Positions 34,770-43,733 of a stretch of 64,000 bases of DNA are shown here, piece after piece. The stretch covers positions 186,001 to 250,000 of the forward strand of contig NZ_JARVRF010000003.1 in the NCBI RefSeq assembly GCF_030209835.1, in the 5' to 3' direction. Numbering within the stretch: position 1 is the first letter of the stretch; every line of letters begins with the position of its first letter. This DNA is from Arthrobacter sp. efr-133-R2A-120. Lineage in GTDB: Bacteria > Actinomycetota > Actinomycetes > Actinomycetales > Micrococcaceae. The translations under genes and the position numbers were made by a program. Below the pieces are notes generated by a model, which had not been told where the DNA came from, made no database searches, and saw only the letters and a list, made by a program, of their open reading frames with translations.

Positions 34770-36215
34770 TCAGGCGCGCTGGGCGGCCGTCCCGCCGTCG
34801 TCGGGAGCTGGGCCTTCCGGGGAGTCCACCACTGCAGCGCCCAGCACCGGGTTCCGAATCCCGACGGCGGATGCCGCCGCCCCGAGGAAGAACAGCACCG
34901 CGGTGACCACCACGGCATTCATGAGGCCTTGGCGGCTGAAGACGGGACCGATGATGAGCCCGGCAAAAGCGATGCAGATCAAGCCTGCGATACGGGCCAC
35001 GGCGTTGTTCACCGCGGAGCCGATCCCGGCCTCCTCCGTGGGTACCGCGCCGAGGATAGCAGCGGTGAGGGGCGCCACCAAGGTGCTGAGGCCGATCCCG
35101 AAGACGATCTGCCCGGGCAGCACTTGCGTCCAGTAGTTCAGGGGCTCCTGGACGGCCAGGGTCATGAGAAAACCGATTCCGCAGATGAACGGTCCGGCCG
35201 TCATGAACCACCGCGGACCGTACTTTCCGGCCAGTCCACCGAAGAATGAGGCCGTGAGCATCAGGAGGACTGTCGCGGGAAGCAACGCGATCCCCGCAGT
35301 GGTCGCCTTCATTCCTCCCACTTGCTGCAAGTAGATGCCTACGGCGAAGAAGCCGAGCGACAAGGCGCCGTAAATGGCCAGTGTGGCGATGTTTCCCCAA
35401 CCGAAATTGCGGATGCCGAAGAGCCGCAGGGGCAACATCGGTTCCTGGGTCCTGGCTTCGTGGACAAGGAAGAGGACCAGGCCGACGGCTCCGACAGCGA
35501 GCGGCATCCAGACCACCATGTTCCCCCAGCCCATGCGCCCTTGTTCAATGAACGCGTAGACCGGGCCACCGAGTCCCACCATGGCCAGGAACGCGCCGAG
35601 GTAGTCGATCTTCTTGCTCGTGTCCGTCGCGGCATCGGACTTCCGCAATCCGGCGAGGATCGGCCAGACGGCGACGGCCGGAATGACATTGATAAAGAAG
35701 ATGACGCGCCAGGACAGCAGATCGACCGATGCGCCGCCGATCAGCGGGGCGACGATAGCGGCCGCGCTGGTCCAACCGGACCATTGGCCGATTGCCTTCG
35801 ACTGCGCGGGCCCGGAGAAGAACGTGACGATCATCGCGAGCGAACTCGGGACAAGCAAGGCACCGGCGATCCCCTGCAGGGCCCGCGATACCACCAACAC
35901 CTCCCCGTTCCAGGCAAGACCGCACGTGACGGAGGTGAGGGTGAAGCCGGCGAGTCCCCATTCCAGGATGCGCGCGCGGCCGAAGTGGTCGGACAAGGAT
36001 CCGGCGACCAGGATCAGCGCGCCCAGGGTCAAAAGGTAGGCATCCACCACCCATTGCTGGATGACAAGGCCACCACCCAACTCGCGGCCAATTGCCGGGA
36101 GTGCGAGGTTCACCACGAAGCCATCCAAAATGGCGATGAAGGAAGCCACAATAGCCACAACAAGGACCCGCCTTTGCAGCGGAGTGCTTGGCAGCAGGGC
36201 CGCTGCGTCGGTCAT
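34770..36215 (-). CDS. MFS transporter, DHA2-like 14-helix drug exporter type
   Basis: 481 aa from ATG 36215; a GTG two codons upstream (36221) is an alternative. Many hydrophobic helices begin with VLVVAIVASFIAILDGFVVN, whose ilDxfvVNvALP motif (here LDGFVVNLALPAI) is the DHA2 motif D1. Motif A is SLSDHFGRARILEWG. EmrB/QacA relatives use the proton motive force to export drugs or metabolites. It is convergent with the DtxR-family gene and divergent from a small zinc-knuckle-like protein. Substrate unknown. Confidence 0.9.
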   Translation of the reverse strand: MTDAAALLPSTPLQRRVLVVAIVASFIAILDGFVVNLALPAIGRELGGGLVIQQWVVDAYLLTLGALILVAGSLSDHFGRARILEWGLAGFTLTSVTCGLAWNGEVLVVSRALQGIAGALLVPSSLAMIVTFFSGPAQSKAIGQWSGWTSAAAIVAPLIGGASVDLLSWRVIFFINVIPAVAVWPILAGLRKSDAATDTSKKIDYLGAFLAMVGLGGPVYAFIEQGRMGWGNMVVWMPLAVGAVGLVLFLVHEARTQEPMLPLRLFGIRNFGWGNIATLAIYGALSLGFFAVGIYLQQVGGMKATTAGIALLPATVLLMLTASFFGGLAGKYGPRWFMTAGPFICGIGFLMTLAVQEPLNYWTQVLPGQIVFGIGLSTLVAPLTAAILGAVPTEEAGIGSAVNNAVARIAGLICIAFAGLIIGPVFSRQGLMNAVVVTAVLFFLGAAASAVGIRNPVLGAAVVDSPEGPAPDDGGTAAQRA

Positions 36216-36294
36216 GAGCACAGCCTACGCCTGCTAGAACCCTGTCGCCCGGATTCCTGCGGATCCTGTCACGGCGATAGTCCCGTATCGTTGA

Positions 36295-36669
36295 ATGGTG
36301 ATTAGCAGACGTGACGCCGCATTGGCCCTTGATATCTCGATGGAAATGGCCCAACGCCACGGCATCCCCTCCCGGCTTTCACAAGCCGAGCTGAACGAGC
36401 TGCAAGACAATCCACCTCAGTGGCTCGTCCAATCCCGCGCCAACCGCACCGGCAATCGTCCTGTGTGGGTGCACCTGAGCTGCGTCGTGTGCGGTTACAC
36501 CGAAGCTGCGCGTCCCAAGAAATGGTGGCCGGAGTTCACCTACGTTTTCTGTGGTCACCACCGGAATAGCGAGGTCCCCGGAATCCTGCCCGGCGAGGTC
36601 CGCAGCGAGTACGAAGGAATCGGCTCGCGCTTCGTTGGCGTTGTGGACGTCCCGGCTTCCGAAGCCTAG
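36295..36669 (+). CDS. conserved hypothetical protein with CxxC, 124 aa
   Basis: Not assigned to a named family. The N-terminal part (ALDISMEMAQRHGIPSRLSQ, then AELNELQDNPPQWLVQSRAN) is helical. The C-terminal part contains LSCVVCGYTEAARPKKWWPE and VFCGHHRN, so a CxxC plus C-x-H/H set could bind zinc. No membrane segment. ATG at 36295 has no obvious ribosome site, and a TATCGT hexamer just upstream suggests a leaderless transcript. I have the impression of similar actinobacterial proteins but cannot name the family. Confidence 0.75.
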   Translation: MVISRRDAALALDISMEMAQRHGIPSRLSQAELNELQDNPPQWLVQSRANRTGNRPVWVHLSCVVCGYTEAARPKKWWPEFTYVFCGHHRNSEVPGILPGEVRSEYEGIGSRFVGVVDVPASEA

Positions 36670-36790
36670 TTCCTTGGGCGTTCAGCGGCCGGTTGCTTTC
36701 GCCTGAAACAGGCGTAGCTTACAAGGAGAGGGCCTTTCAGGACCCTCTTTGCAGGATCTGCAGGGAAGATCCGTAGTTAGGGAGCATGAC

Positions 36791-36931
36791 ATGCCTGACA
36801 AAGCGCCTCACCAGCACGAGACGAAGAAGAGTATCAAGTCCATCAAGGAGAAACGGGCAGTGAAGCGTGCCAAGCACGAATCCGATGCCGCTGTAGATCC
36901 CGTGGCCCATTTGAGGATGAGGAAGAAGTAG
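36791..36931 (+). CDS. small basic hypothetical protein, 46 aa
   Basis: The sequence begins MPDKAPHQHETKKSIKSIKE, continues with Lys/Arg-rich KRAVKRAKHES and ends VAHLRMRKK. It is hydrophilic, helical and strongly basic, so it may bind nucleic acid. GGGAG lies about 7 bases before the ATG, and a good terminator begins 2 bases after the stop. Both support a real short gene. Function unknown. Confidence 0.65.
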   Translation: MPDKAPHQHETKKSIKSIKEKRAVKRAKHESDAAVDPVAHLRMRKK

Positions 36932-36932
36932 C

Positions 36933-36963
36933 AAAAAGCCGGAGCCTTGGCCCCGGCTTTTTA
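36933..36963. terminator. bidirectional terminator
   Basis: AAAAAGCCGG (36933-36942) and CCGGCTTTTT (36953-36962) form a perfect 10-bp stem whose A/T ends give a U-run on either strand. It serves both the 46-aa gene and the convergent protease gene. Confidence 0.85.
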
Positions 36964-36993
36964 GCGGACTGGTTCCGTCATGGCTGCGGCTCC

Positions 36994-37992
36994 TCACGAA
37001 TCCGCGTCGGTCATTTCGCTGGGCACGGCCACTATCGCGTGGATTTTGCCGTCGCGCAGGACCGTCAGGAGGAACGGCTCCCCTATGGCCTGCGAAAACA
37101 GGAGTTTCTGAAGGCTCTCGGCACTGGATACGGCCCGCGACTGTGCACTGAGGACCAGGTCGCCCGCGAGCAGTCCCGCCCGCTCCGCGGGAGATCCGGC
37201 GATGACTTCCACCACCCGGAGCGCTTCCTTCTGGCCTGTCCGGATCACCGCACTCGCGTCCAGCGGAATAGGGGTACTCACCAACCCAAGGTATGCCCGG
37301 CGGACACGGCCGTCCTTCAGCAGGGCGGCAATGATCCGTTGAGTGGTGGTGTTGATGGGCACTGCGAGTCCGAGCCCCAAACCTGCCACAGCGGTGTTGA
37401 TTCCCACAATCCGCCCCCTGGTGTCGGCCAGGGCTCCCCCTGAATTGCCCGGGTTCAACGCTGCGTCGGTCTGGATGACGTCCTCGATGACCCTGCTGTG
37501 CCGGCCGGACCTGACCGGGATGGAACGTCCAAGTCCGCTGACGACGCCCGCGGTCACTGATCCTGCCAGCCCCAGCGGGTTACCGACGGCGATCACCAAT
37601 TGGCCGACGTGCAGTGACTCCGCGTTGCCCAAGATGGCGGGCAGCGGCGTGTGGTGCCCGCGGACGATGGCGAGATCGGACAAGGGATCCGCACCGACGA
37701 GTTCGACGTCGGAATGGGTTCCGTCGGCGAATATTGCCCGCCCCGAGCGGAGGCCTGAGACCACATGGGCGTTGGTCAGCATATAGCCGTCGCCCGTGAA
37801 CACCACGGCCGACCCACTTCCGATCCTGACCTGGCCGTTCCTGCGGGCGCTGCTCATCTCCAATGCTGCAACATGCGGCGTGACCGTCTCTGCGACGTGC
37901 ATCACTGTCCGCGAGTAGGCGTCCAAGGCTTCGTCGTCCGACGGGGCGTCAGGGATGTCCTCGGGAAATGTCTGTTCCGGCAACGTACTCAT
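36994..37992 (-). CDS. HtrA/DegP-like trypsin-fold serine protease with PDZ domain
   Basis: 332 aa. Catalytic triad: His in MLTNAHVVSG, Asp in DPLSDLAIVRG, Ser in NPGNSGGALADTRG. A PDZ domain (about residues 235-325) includes GSPAERAGLLAGDLVLSA. The N-terminus is polar, with no signal peptide or membrane anchor in the frame, so it seems cytoplasmic, unlike most anchored actinobacterial HtrA proteins. An excellent AGGAGGTGCACG precedes the ATG at 37992. Likely a quality-control or regulatory protease. Confidence 0.9.
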   Translation of the reverse strand: MSTLPEQTFPEDIPDAPSDDEALDAYSRTVMHVAETVTPHVAALEMSSARRNGQVRIGSGSAVVFTGDGYMLTNAHVVSGLRSGRAIFADGTHSDVELVGADPLSDLAIVRGHHTPLPAILGNAESLHVGQLVIAVGNPLGLAGSVTAGVVSGLGRSIPVRSGRHSRVIEDVIQTDAALNPGNSGGALADTRGRIVGINTAVAGLGLGLAVPINTTTQRIIAALLKDGRVRRAYLGLVSTPIPLDASAVIRTGQKEALRVVEVIAGSPAERAGLLAGDLVLSAQSRAVSSAESLQKLLFSQAIGEPFLLTVLRDGKIHAIVAVPSEMTDADS

Positions 37993-38133
37993 CGTGCACC
38001 TCCTGTAACCGGTGGTGTCTATATCAACGAATACACTGCTCCGGTTAGTCCGTTCCGGCCTACGCCGTGGGTGAACTCTGTCACGGCACTAATGAATGGG
38101 AAACCGGCCCCTCAGCAGCTAACCCAACAACGC

Positions 38134-38604
38134 CTAACCCCATAACGCCTTTCGCAGCAGCGCCTTAAGCTGTGCGGCTTCCCGGTCGTCCAGCGCCGCC
38201 AGCACTTCGGATTCCGCGTGCCGGGCTGCAATGGCTGCTTGGGCGAGCAATTGGCTCCCCTTCGACGTTGCCGTCACTGTCTTGGCCCTTCGGTCCTGCT
38301 TGCCAGGGGCCCTGGCCACCAGTTTCCGCTTTTCAAGTTCGTCCACCAAGGCGACGATCTGGCTGGGGTCAAGGCTGAGGAAGTCCGCCAACTCCCGCTG
38401 GGTAGGCTCCAGCCCGCTGTCGGCCAGGATCAACACCGAATAGGACCTCTCCTTCAAGTCGAACTCAGCAAGCGCCCGGTTGTTCACGACCGAGCCGCTT
38501 GCATGGAGCTTGGCCAGCAGGAAACCCACATCCTGGCTGATAGGCGCGGCGACCAGCCGGTCCTTCGTGGCAGCCTGTTGCTCGTCCTGCGCCTCGATCG
38601 TCAT
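38134..38604 (-). CDS. MarR family transcriptional regulator
   Basis: 156 aa from ATG 38604, chosen because GGAG sits 6 bases upstream; the frame extends to an ATG at 38616 that contains this GGAG. Winged helix: ILADSGLEPTQRELADFLSL, then DPSQIVALVDELEKRKLVAR, with the wing PGKQDRRAKTVTATSKG (the MarR D-x-R element). It is divergent from the SDR-led catabolic cluster with a palindromic site between them. It very probably represses that cluster until a pathway substrate or CoA thioester binds. Confidence 0.9.
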   Translation of the reverse strand: MTIEAQDEQQAATKDRLVAAPISQDVGFLLAKLHASGSVVNNRALAEFDLKERSYSVLILADSGLEPTQRELADFLSLDPSQIVALVDELEKRKLVARAPGKQDRRAKTVTATSKGSQLLAQAAIAARHAESEVLAALDDREAAQLKALLRKALWG

Positions 38605-38634
38605 AACAAACTCCAATAATCTTCAAAATCAATC

Positions 38635-38649
38635 GTTGACATTTTCAAC
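38635..38649. promoter_or_regulatory. palindromic MarR operator overlapping a -35 element
   Basis: GTTGA (38635-38639) and TCAAC (38645-38649) form a 15-bp palindrome GTTGACATTTTCAAC in the marR-SDR intergenic gap. It includes TTGACA (38636-38641), a consensus -35 hexamer facing the SDR gene. Binding there would block RNA polymerase. Confidence 0.6.
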
Positions 38650-38727
38650 TATACGTATTTTCATGGATACAGAACAGCATCCCACGCCGAAGGCCTGGAT
38701 GCACAGGGATCGAGCAAAGGAGCAGCG

Positions 38728-39669
38728 ATGAGCCTGTCAGGAAAAGTAGCAATTGTGACCGGAAGCGGACGCGGCCTGGGGCTCGCCTACGCCCGGGAAC
38801 TCGCCCGCCAAGGCGCGGCGGTGGTCATCAACGACGTCGACGCCGAGGTGGCTGGCGAAGCGGTCCGGACCATCGAGGCCGACGGCGGCCGGGCAGTCGC
38901 CGTCGTCGCTCCCGTAGGCAGCACAGAAGCGGCGAAGCAGCTGGTGGAAGCGGCTGTCACGGAATTCGGCCGCCTGGATATCCTGGTCACCAACGCCGGC
39001 ATCCTGCGGGACAAGAGCCTTCTGAAGATGACGGACGAAGACTTCGACCTGGTCATCAACGTCCACCTCCGCGGCACCTTCACGTGCGCCCGCGAGGCAT
39101 TTGGCTACTTCAAGGAGAACGGGATCGCCGGCCGCATCATCGCCATCGGCTCCCCGACCGGGCAGCGCGGCAACTTCGGCCAGAGCAACTACGCCGCAGC
39201 GAAGGCCGGAATCGTGGGCATGGTCCGGACCTGGGCGCTGGAAATGAAGAAGGCCGGCGTCACTGCCAATGCCGTGATTCCGGTAGCCGCGACGGCGATG
39301 ACCAAGACTATCCCGTACTTCCGGAAAGCAGTGGAGGCGGACGAACGCGGCGAGGCCATGCCGCACTTCTTCCGCCACGAGCTTGGCTTTGGAACGGCCG
39401 ACGACGTCTCCGGGCTCATTGCCTTCCTCGCCTCCGACGAGGCGGCCGGCATTACCGGCCAGGCGATCGGCGCCGGTGGAGACCGCCTCCAGCTATGGAC
39501 CCACCCCGAAGCCGCGGCGACCGCCTACCGCGAGGGCGGCTGGGGTTACCAGGACCTCGTGGAGAACTTCGGCCCGTTGTTCAGCGACAAGCTTCAGACC
39601 GTCGGCGAGGAATTCCTGGCGCTCCCCGCGGAACTGCAGCCTGAGGCCGCCGCCTCACAGGTCCGCTGA
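38728..39669 (+). CDS. SDR family oxidoreductase (3-hydroxyacyl-CoA dehydrogenase-like)
   Basis: 313 aa. The cofactor loop is TGSGRGLGLAYARELARQGA, followed by NDVDAE (an acidic residue favouring NAD). NAG is in VTNAGILRDKSLLKM. The catalytic Ser is in IAIGSPTGQRGNFGQ, and Tyr/Lys in SNYAAAKAGIVGM. LRDKSLLKMTDEDFDLVINV resembles the dehydrogenase part of HSD17B4/FabG-like 3-hydroxyacyl-CoA enzymes. A C-terminal extension of about 60 residues follows the usual SDR end. First gene of the MarR-controlled cluster; it is followed after 1 bp by the amidohydrolase. Confidence 0.9.
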   Translation: MSLSGKVAIVTGSGRGLGLAYARELARQGAAVVINDVDAEVAGEAVRTIEADGGRAVAVVAPVGSTEAAKQLVEAAVTEFGRLDILVTNAGILRDKSLLKMTDEDFDLVINVHLRGTFTCAREAFGYFKENGIAGRIIAIGSPTGQRGNFGQSNYAAAKAGIVGMVRTWALEMKKAGVTANAVIPVAATAMTKTIPYFRKAVEADERGEAMPHFFRHELGFGTADDVSGLIAFLASDEAAGITGQAIGAGGDRLQLWTHPEAAATAYREGGWGYQDLVENFGPLFSDKLQTVGEEFLALPAELQPEAAASQVR

Positions 39670-39670
39670 C

Positions 39671-40567
39671 ATGCCCGCACCCCAGCACTACGAACCCGGC
39701 ATCGACGTCTCGAAACTTGAAGCGATCGATATGCACGTCCATCTCGAAGTGGACGGCCACGGCCACGAATCCCTGCCACCGGCCCTGACGGAGGCCTCTG
39801 CCAAGTACTTCAAGGCCGAGGACCGCACGCCCTCGCTGGACCGCATCGCCGAGGTCTACCGCGAACTGAACATGGCCGCCGTCGTCTTCACCGTGGACGC
39901 CCGCACCCAGCTCAAGCACGCGCCCAACAGCATTCCCGAACTGATCGCGGGAGCCGCAAGGAACAACGACGTGCTGATCCCGTTCGGCAGCGTGGATCCT
40001 CGCACCGGCACCGAGGCCATCCAGGGCGCCAAGTACCAGGCGATCGGCCTAGGCGCCCGCGGCTTCAAGTTCCACCCCAGCCTGCAGGGTTTCGACCCCT
40101 CCAACGAACAGTTCTACCCGCTCTGGGAGACATTGCAGGAACTGGGCCTGCCAGCCATCTTCCACACCGGCCAGAACGGCATGGGCGCCGGCCTGCCCGG
40201 CGGCTACGGCATCAAGCTGGCCTACTCCAACCCGCTCCTGCTCGACGCCGTAGCCGCCGACTTCCCGGGCCTGCAGATCATCATGGCCCACCCCTCGGTT
40301 CCCTGGCAGGATGAAGCCAACTCCATCGCCACGCACAAGTCGAACGTGTTCATCGATCTCTCCGGCTGGTCCCCCAAGTACTTCCCCGAGTCACTGGTGC
40401 GCATGTCCAACTCGGTGCTGCAGGACAAAGTCCTCTTCGGCACGGACTTCCCGCTCATCACGCCGCAGAAATGGCTGGCCGCCTTCGCTGACCTCCCGCT
40501 CAAGGACGAGGTCCGTCCCAAGATCCTCAAGCACAACGCCGTGCGCTTGCTCGGGCTGGGAGGCTGA
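39671..40567 (+). CDS. amidohydrolase-family (ACMSD-like) hydrolase/decarboxylase
   Basis: 298 aa. IDMHVHLEVDGHGH carries the metal-binding HxH. FKFHPSLQGFDP, AIFHTGQNG, IIMAHPSVPWQDEANSIATH and FGTDFPLI supply further His/Asp ligands. This is the amidohydrolase-2 layout of ACMS decarboxylase, gamma-resorcylate decarboxylase and related ring hydrolases or decarboxylases. ATG at 39671 is only 1 bp after the SDR stop. In a CoA-ester pathway it could hydrolyse a ring or lactone, or decarboxylate an intermediate; the step is unknown. Confidence 0.85.
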   Translation: MPAPQHYEPGIDVSKLEAIDMHVHLEVDGHGHESLPPALTEASAKYFKAEDRTPSLDRIAEVYRELNMAAVVFTVDARTQLKHAPNSIPELIAGAARNNDVLIPFGSVDPRTGTEAIQGAKYQAIGLGARGFKFHPSLQGFDPSNEQFYPLWETLQELGLPAIFHTGQNGMGAGLPGGYGIKLAYSNPLLLDAVAADFPGLQIIMAHPSVPWQDEANSIATHKSNVFIDLSGWSPKYFPESLVRMSNSVLQDKVLFGTDFPLITPQKWLAAFADLPLKDEVRPKILKHNAVRLLGLGG

Positions 40568-40568
40568 C

Positions 40569-41780
40569 TTGAGCTTTGACACCCCCGTGGAGACCGCGGT
40601 TGCGGAACGCCTCTACAACGACTGCGACTACTACGACGCGGAGTCCCTCCTCACCGAGGACGAGCGCCGGGTCCTGCACCGACTGCGGGATTTCCTGGAC
40701 CGCGAAGCGAAGCCGCTGCTGGCCGACTACTGGGAGCGGGGCGAGTTCCCCGACAAGTTGGTCCAGCCGCTCATCGAACTGGACCTCATGGAACCGGCCG
40801 AACTCGCGGCTGACGGCCCGGCGCGCGGGATCTACCAGGGCTTCAGGATCTTCGAGCTCGCCCGCACGGATGCTTCGCTCGCTACCTGGTACACGGCCCA
40901 GGCCGGCCTCTTCCGCACCGCCATCCGCGTAGGTGCTTCGGCAGAACAACAAGCCGAGTGGATGCCGCGCGTGGTCGATTTCTCGCTCAAGGGCGTCTTC
41001 TCCTTGACCGAACCGGAATCCGGATCGGACATTGCCGGCGGGCTCTCCACAAGGGCCCACCGTGAGGGCGATACCTGGGTGCTCGATGGTGCCAAGCGCT
41101 GGATCGGGGGCGCTTCGACGGCGGATGTCCTCGCTGTGTTCGCACGGGACGTGGGCGACGGACAGGTCAAGGCGTTCCTCGTGGACCGCGAAGCCTCCGG
41201 GGTGGCCTTGGAGAAGATCCACCGGAAGACCTCCCTGCGGATGATGCAAAACTCCCACATCACCCTCGACGGCGTCAGGGTCCCCGAATCCATGCGCCTG
41301 CACAACGTGAATTCCTTCAGGGATGTAGCGGCGATGCTCCGGGCCATGCGCTCGGACGTCGCCTGGATTGCCACCGGCATCCAGGCCGGCGCCTTCGAAG
41401 CAGCCCACCGGTACGTCCGCGAGCGCCACCAGTTCGGCCGCCCTTTGGGTTCCTTCCAGCTGGTGCAGGAAAAGCTGGCCCGCATGCTCGGCAACCTCAC
41501 GGCAAGCCTGTCCCTCGTGGTCAGGCTGACCGAACAGCAGGCCCGCGGGGTCTACCGCGACCAGGACTCCGCCTTGGCGAAAATGCAGAGCTGCCTGGCG
41601 ATGCGGGAGACAGTCGCGCTTGCCCGGGAGCTGGCAGGCGGCAACGGAATCACGCTCGAGAGTGATGTTGCCCGGTTCCATGCCGACGCCGAAGCCGTCT
41701 ACTCCTACGAAGGAACACACGAAATCAACGCCCTGATCGTCGGGCGCGCACTCACGGGCGAAAGCGCCTTCGCCCGCTAA
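40569..41780 (+). CDS. acyl-CoA dehydrogenase, glutaryl-CoA-dehydrogenase-like
   Basis: 403 aa. TTG at 40569 is chosen because GGGAGG (40558-40563) precedes it at normal spacing. FAD/substrate motifs: FSLTEPESGSDIAGGLSTRA, WIGGASTADVLAVFARD and the C-terminal AEAVYSYEGTHEINALIVGR. The last closely resembles glutaryl-CoA dehydrogenase (YTYEGTHDIxALI), whose Glu in YEGT is the catalytic base. It may oxidise a glutaryl- or dicarboxyl-type CoA ester or another short acyl-CoA. It sits between the amidohydrolase and MaoC genes. Confidence 0.88.
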   Translation: MSFDTPVETAVAERLYNDCDYYDAESLLTEDERRVLHRLRDFLDREAKPLLADYWERGEFPDKLVQPLIELDLMEPAELAADGPARGIYQGFRIFELARTDASLATWYTAQAGLFRTAIRVGASAEQQAEWMPRVVDFSLKGVFSLTEPESGSDIAGGLSTRAHREGDTWVLDGAKRWIGGASTADVLAVFARDVGDGQVKAFLVDREASGVALEKIHRKTSLRMMQNSHITLDGVRVPESMRLHNVNSFRDVAAMLRAMRSDVAWIATGIQAGAFEAAHRYVRERHQFGRPLGSFQLVQEKLARMLGNLTASLSLVVRLTEQQARGVYRDQDSALAKMQSCLAMRETVALARELAGGNGITLESDVARFHADAEAVYSYEGTHEINALIVGRALTGESAFAR

Positions 41781-41806
41781 CCCCAAAACCACCACAGGAG
41801 GCAACC

Positions 41807-42262
41807 ATGCCAAATCTCGTCGTCGACTTCGCCAAACTGCTCACCCTCGCCGGAACCAATCTCGGCGTCACCGAATACCGCGAAATCACCCAGGAACAAA
41901 TCAACAAGTTCGCTGACGCCACCGGAGACGATCAGTGGATCCACGTCGATCCGGAACGCGCCAAAGACGGCCCGTTCGGCGCCCCGATCGCCCACGGCTT
42001 CCTCACGCTCTCGCTCATCATCCCGTTCTGGGGCGAGCTGTTCGACGTCGAAGGCGTCACCACCAAAGTGAACTACGGCCTGGACAAGGTCCGTTTCACG
42101 TCCCCTGTCAAGGTGGGCGCGCGGATCCGCATGCAAGCCACCATCGCCGAAGTCACCGAGGTCAAGGGCGGCGCCCAGATCAAGGTCTCCAACACCATCG
42201 AGATCGAAGGCCAGGAACGCCCCGCGGTCGTGGCCGAATTCCTCGCCCGCTTCTACAAATAG
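41807..42262 (+). CDS. MaoC family (R)-hydratase
   Basis: 151 aa hotdog-fold enoyl-CoA hydratase. The hydratase 2 motif is ATGDDQWIHVDPERAKDGPF, then GAPIAHGFLTLSL, with catalytic Asp and His in D-x4-H. YGLDKVRFTSPVKVG is the usual later strand. AGGAGG lies 7 bases before the ATG. It would add water to the enoyl-CoA made by the acyl-CoA dehydrogenase, and the SDR would then oxidise the resulting 3-hydroxyacyl-CoA. Confidence 0.93.
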   Translation: MPNLVVDFAKLLTLAGTNLGVTEYREITQEQINKFADATGDDQWIHVDPERAKDGPFGAPIAHGFLTLSLIIPFWGELFDVEGVTTKVNYGLDKVRFTSPVKVGARIRMQATIAEVTEVKGGAQIKVSNTIEIEGQERPAVVAEFLARFYK

Positions 42263-42279
42263 CCCGCTTCTACAAATAG
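42246..42279 (+). repeat. 17-bp tandem duplication at the maoC stop
   Basis: CCCGCTTCTACAAATAG occurs at 42246-42262 (the last codons and TAG stop of maoC) and again at 42263-42279, with a third partial CCCGCT after. The second copy adds a second in-register-looking TAG but is outside the gene. Confidence 0.9.
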
Positions 42280-42325
42280 CCCGCTGCTGCGGGCACTCCC
42301 CCACCCTCTGCTTTAAGGAACAACG

Positions 42326-43693
42326 ATGTCCCAAATATCGCAGCTTCAATCCATGGACGTGGCCACCAAACGCAAGGAAGCACGCACCGTCATTGCTTCC
42401 AGCTACCTGGGCAGCACCATCGAATACTACGACTTCCTGCTCTATGCCACAGCCGCGGCCGTGGTCTTCCCCAAGGTCTTCTTTTCGGGAATGGACGACT
42501 GGGTTGGCGTCGTGGCAGCCTACGGAACTTTCGCCGCAGGATACGTAGCTCGCCCGTTGGGTGGAGTCATCTTCGGGCACTTCGGCGACAAGCTGGGTCG
42601 CAAGGGAATGCTCATCGTCTCCATGTTGGTCATGGGCTTGGCTTCGGCACTGATCGGCCTGGTCCCCGGCGCCTCGGTGGCCGGTCCGTGGGGGGCAGTG
42701 ATGCTCGTTGTGCTCCGCGTTTTCCAGGGCATCGCCGTGGGCGGCGAGTGGGGCGGGGCCGCCTTGATGGCGTTGGAGCATTCGGAATCGGGGAAGCGCG
42801 GGTTCGCGGCCTCGTTCGTGAATGCCGGAGCTCCGTCGGGCGCCGTGCTCGGCACCCTCATCATGGGCGCCTTCTCTGCCCTGCCAAACTCCCAGTTCCT
42901 TGCCTGGGGCTGGCGTGTTCCATTCCTGCTCTCGTTTGTCCTGCTGGCAGTGGGCATGTTCGTCCGGCTAAAGGTTTCGGAGAGCCCCATCTTCCAAGCC
43001 GCCATTGAGCAGGAAAGGATCGCAGAGCAGGAGAGGGCGGCCCGGAACACTGACGACCGATCCATCGCGAAGCCCGTCATGCCGCTCCTCCAGGTGCTCC
43101 GCCGGCCCAAGACCTTGATCTTCACCATGCTCGCCGGGGCCGCCGGCTTTGCCCTCCAAGTAGTGCTGGCAACCTTCGCGGTCACCTTCGCCGTCTCGAA
43201 GGGCGCCGACCGCCAGGGGGTGCTGTACGCCTTCGCCGCCGCTTCTTTCATTTCCATCGCCTTCGTGGTCCTTGGCGGCAGGCTCTCCGACAAGCTGGGC
43301 CGGAGGCCCGTGATGATCGGCGGGCTCGTACTCTTCATCGCCTATCTGATCCCGATGTTCCAGTTGTTGTCCTCGAACAACATCCTCCTGGTCTTCGTCG
43401 CCTTCACCGTCGGCCTGATGATCCACTCAACGCTCTTCGGGCCACTGGCCGCATTCGTGTCCGAGCAGTTCGGCACCACCTCCCGCTACACGGGAGCCTC
43501 ACTCGGTTACCAGCTCGCGACGCTACTCGGCGCGGGATTCACGCCGGGGATCGTGGCCCAGATCTTCAAGGACTCGGGCCAGAACACAGGCTCGGTGGTG
43601 TTCTACCTGGCTGCGATGTCCGTCGTCTCCATCATCTTCATCCTGTTGACCCGGGAACCGAAGAACAACGATTTGCAGGCCGTCCGGCCTTGA
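42326..43693 (+). CDS. MFS transporter, metabolite:H+ symporter (MHS) type
   Basis: 455 aa with about 12 membrane helices. GSTIEYYDFLLYATAAAVVF (helix 1), YVARPLGGVIFGHFGDKLGR with motif A, and GGEWGGAALMALEHSESGKR are hallmarks of the MHS group (ShiA, KgtP, PcaT). These import organic acids such as shikimate, 2-oxoglutarate or aromatic acids with protons. Within this cluster it is probably the importer of the substrate that the CoA ligase then activates. Confidence 0.92.
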   Translation: MSQISQLQSMDVATKRKEARTVIASSYLGSTIEYYDFLLYATAAAVVFPKVFFSGMDDWVGVVAAYGTFAAGYVARPLGGVIFGHFGDKLGRKGMLIVSMLVMGLASALIGLVPGASVAGPWGAVMLVVLRVFQGIAVGGEWGGAALMALEHSESGKRGFAASFVNAGAPSGAVLGTLIMGAFSALPNSQFLAWGWRVPFLLSFVLLAVGMFVRLKVSESPIFQAAIEQERIAEQERAARNTDDRSIAKPVMPLLQVLRRPKTLIFTMLAGAAGFALQVVLATFAVTFAVSKGADRQGVLYAFAAASFISIAFVVLGGRLSDKLGRRPVMIGGLVLFIAYLIPMFQLLSSNNILLVFVAFTVGLMIHSTLFGPLAAFVSEQFGTTSRYTGASLGYQLATLLGAGFTPGIVAQIFKDSGQNTGSVVFYLAAMSVVSIIFILLTREPKNNDLQAVRP

Positions 43694-43733
43694 CGCCGGG
43701 AAGGGTCTAGCTTGGGAATAAGAAAGGACAGCC

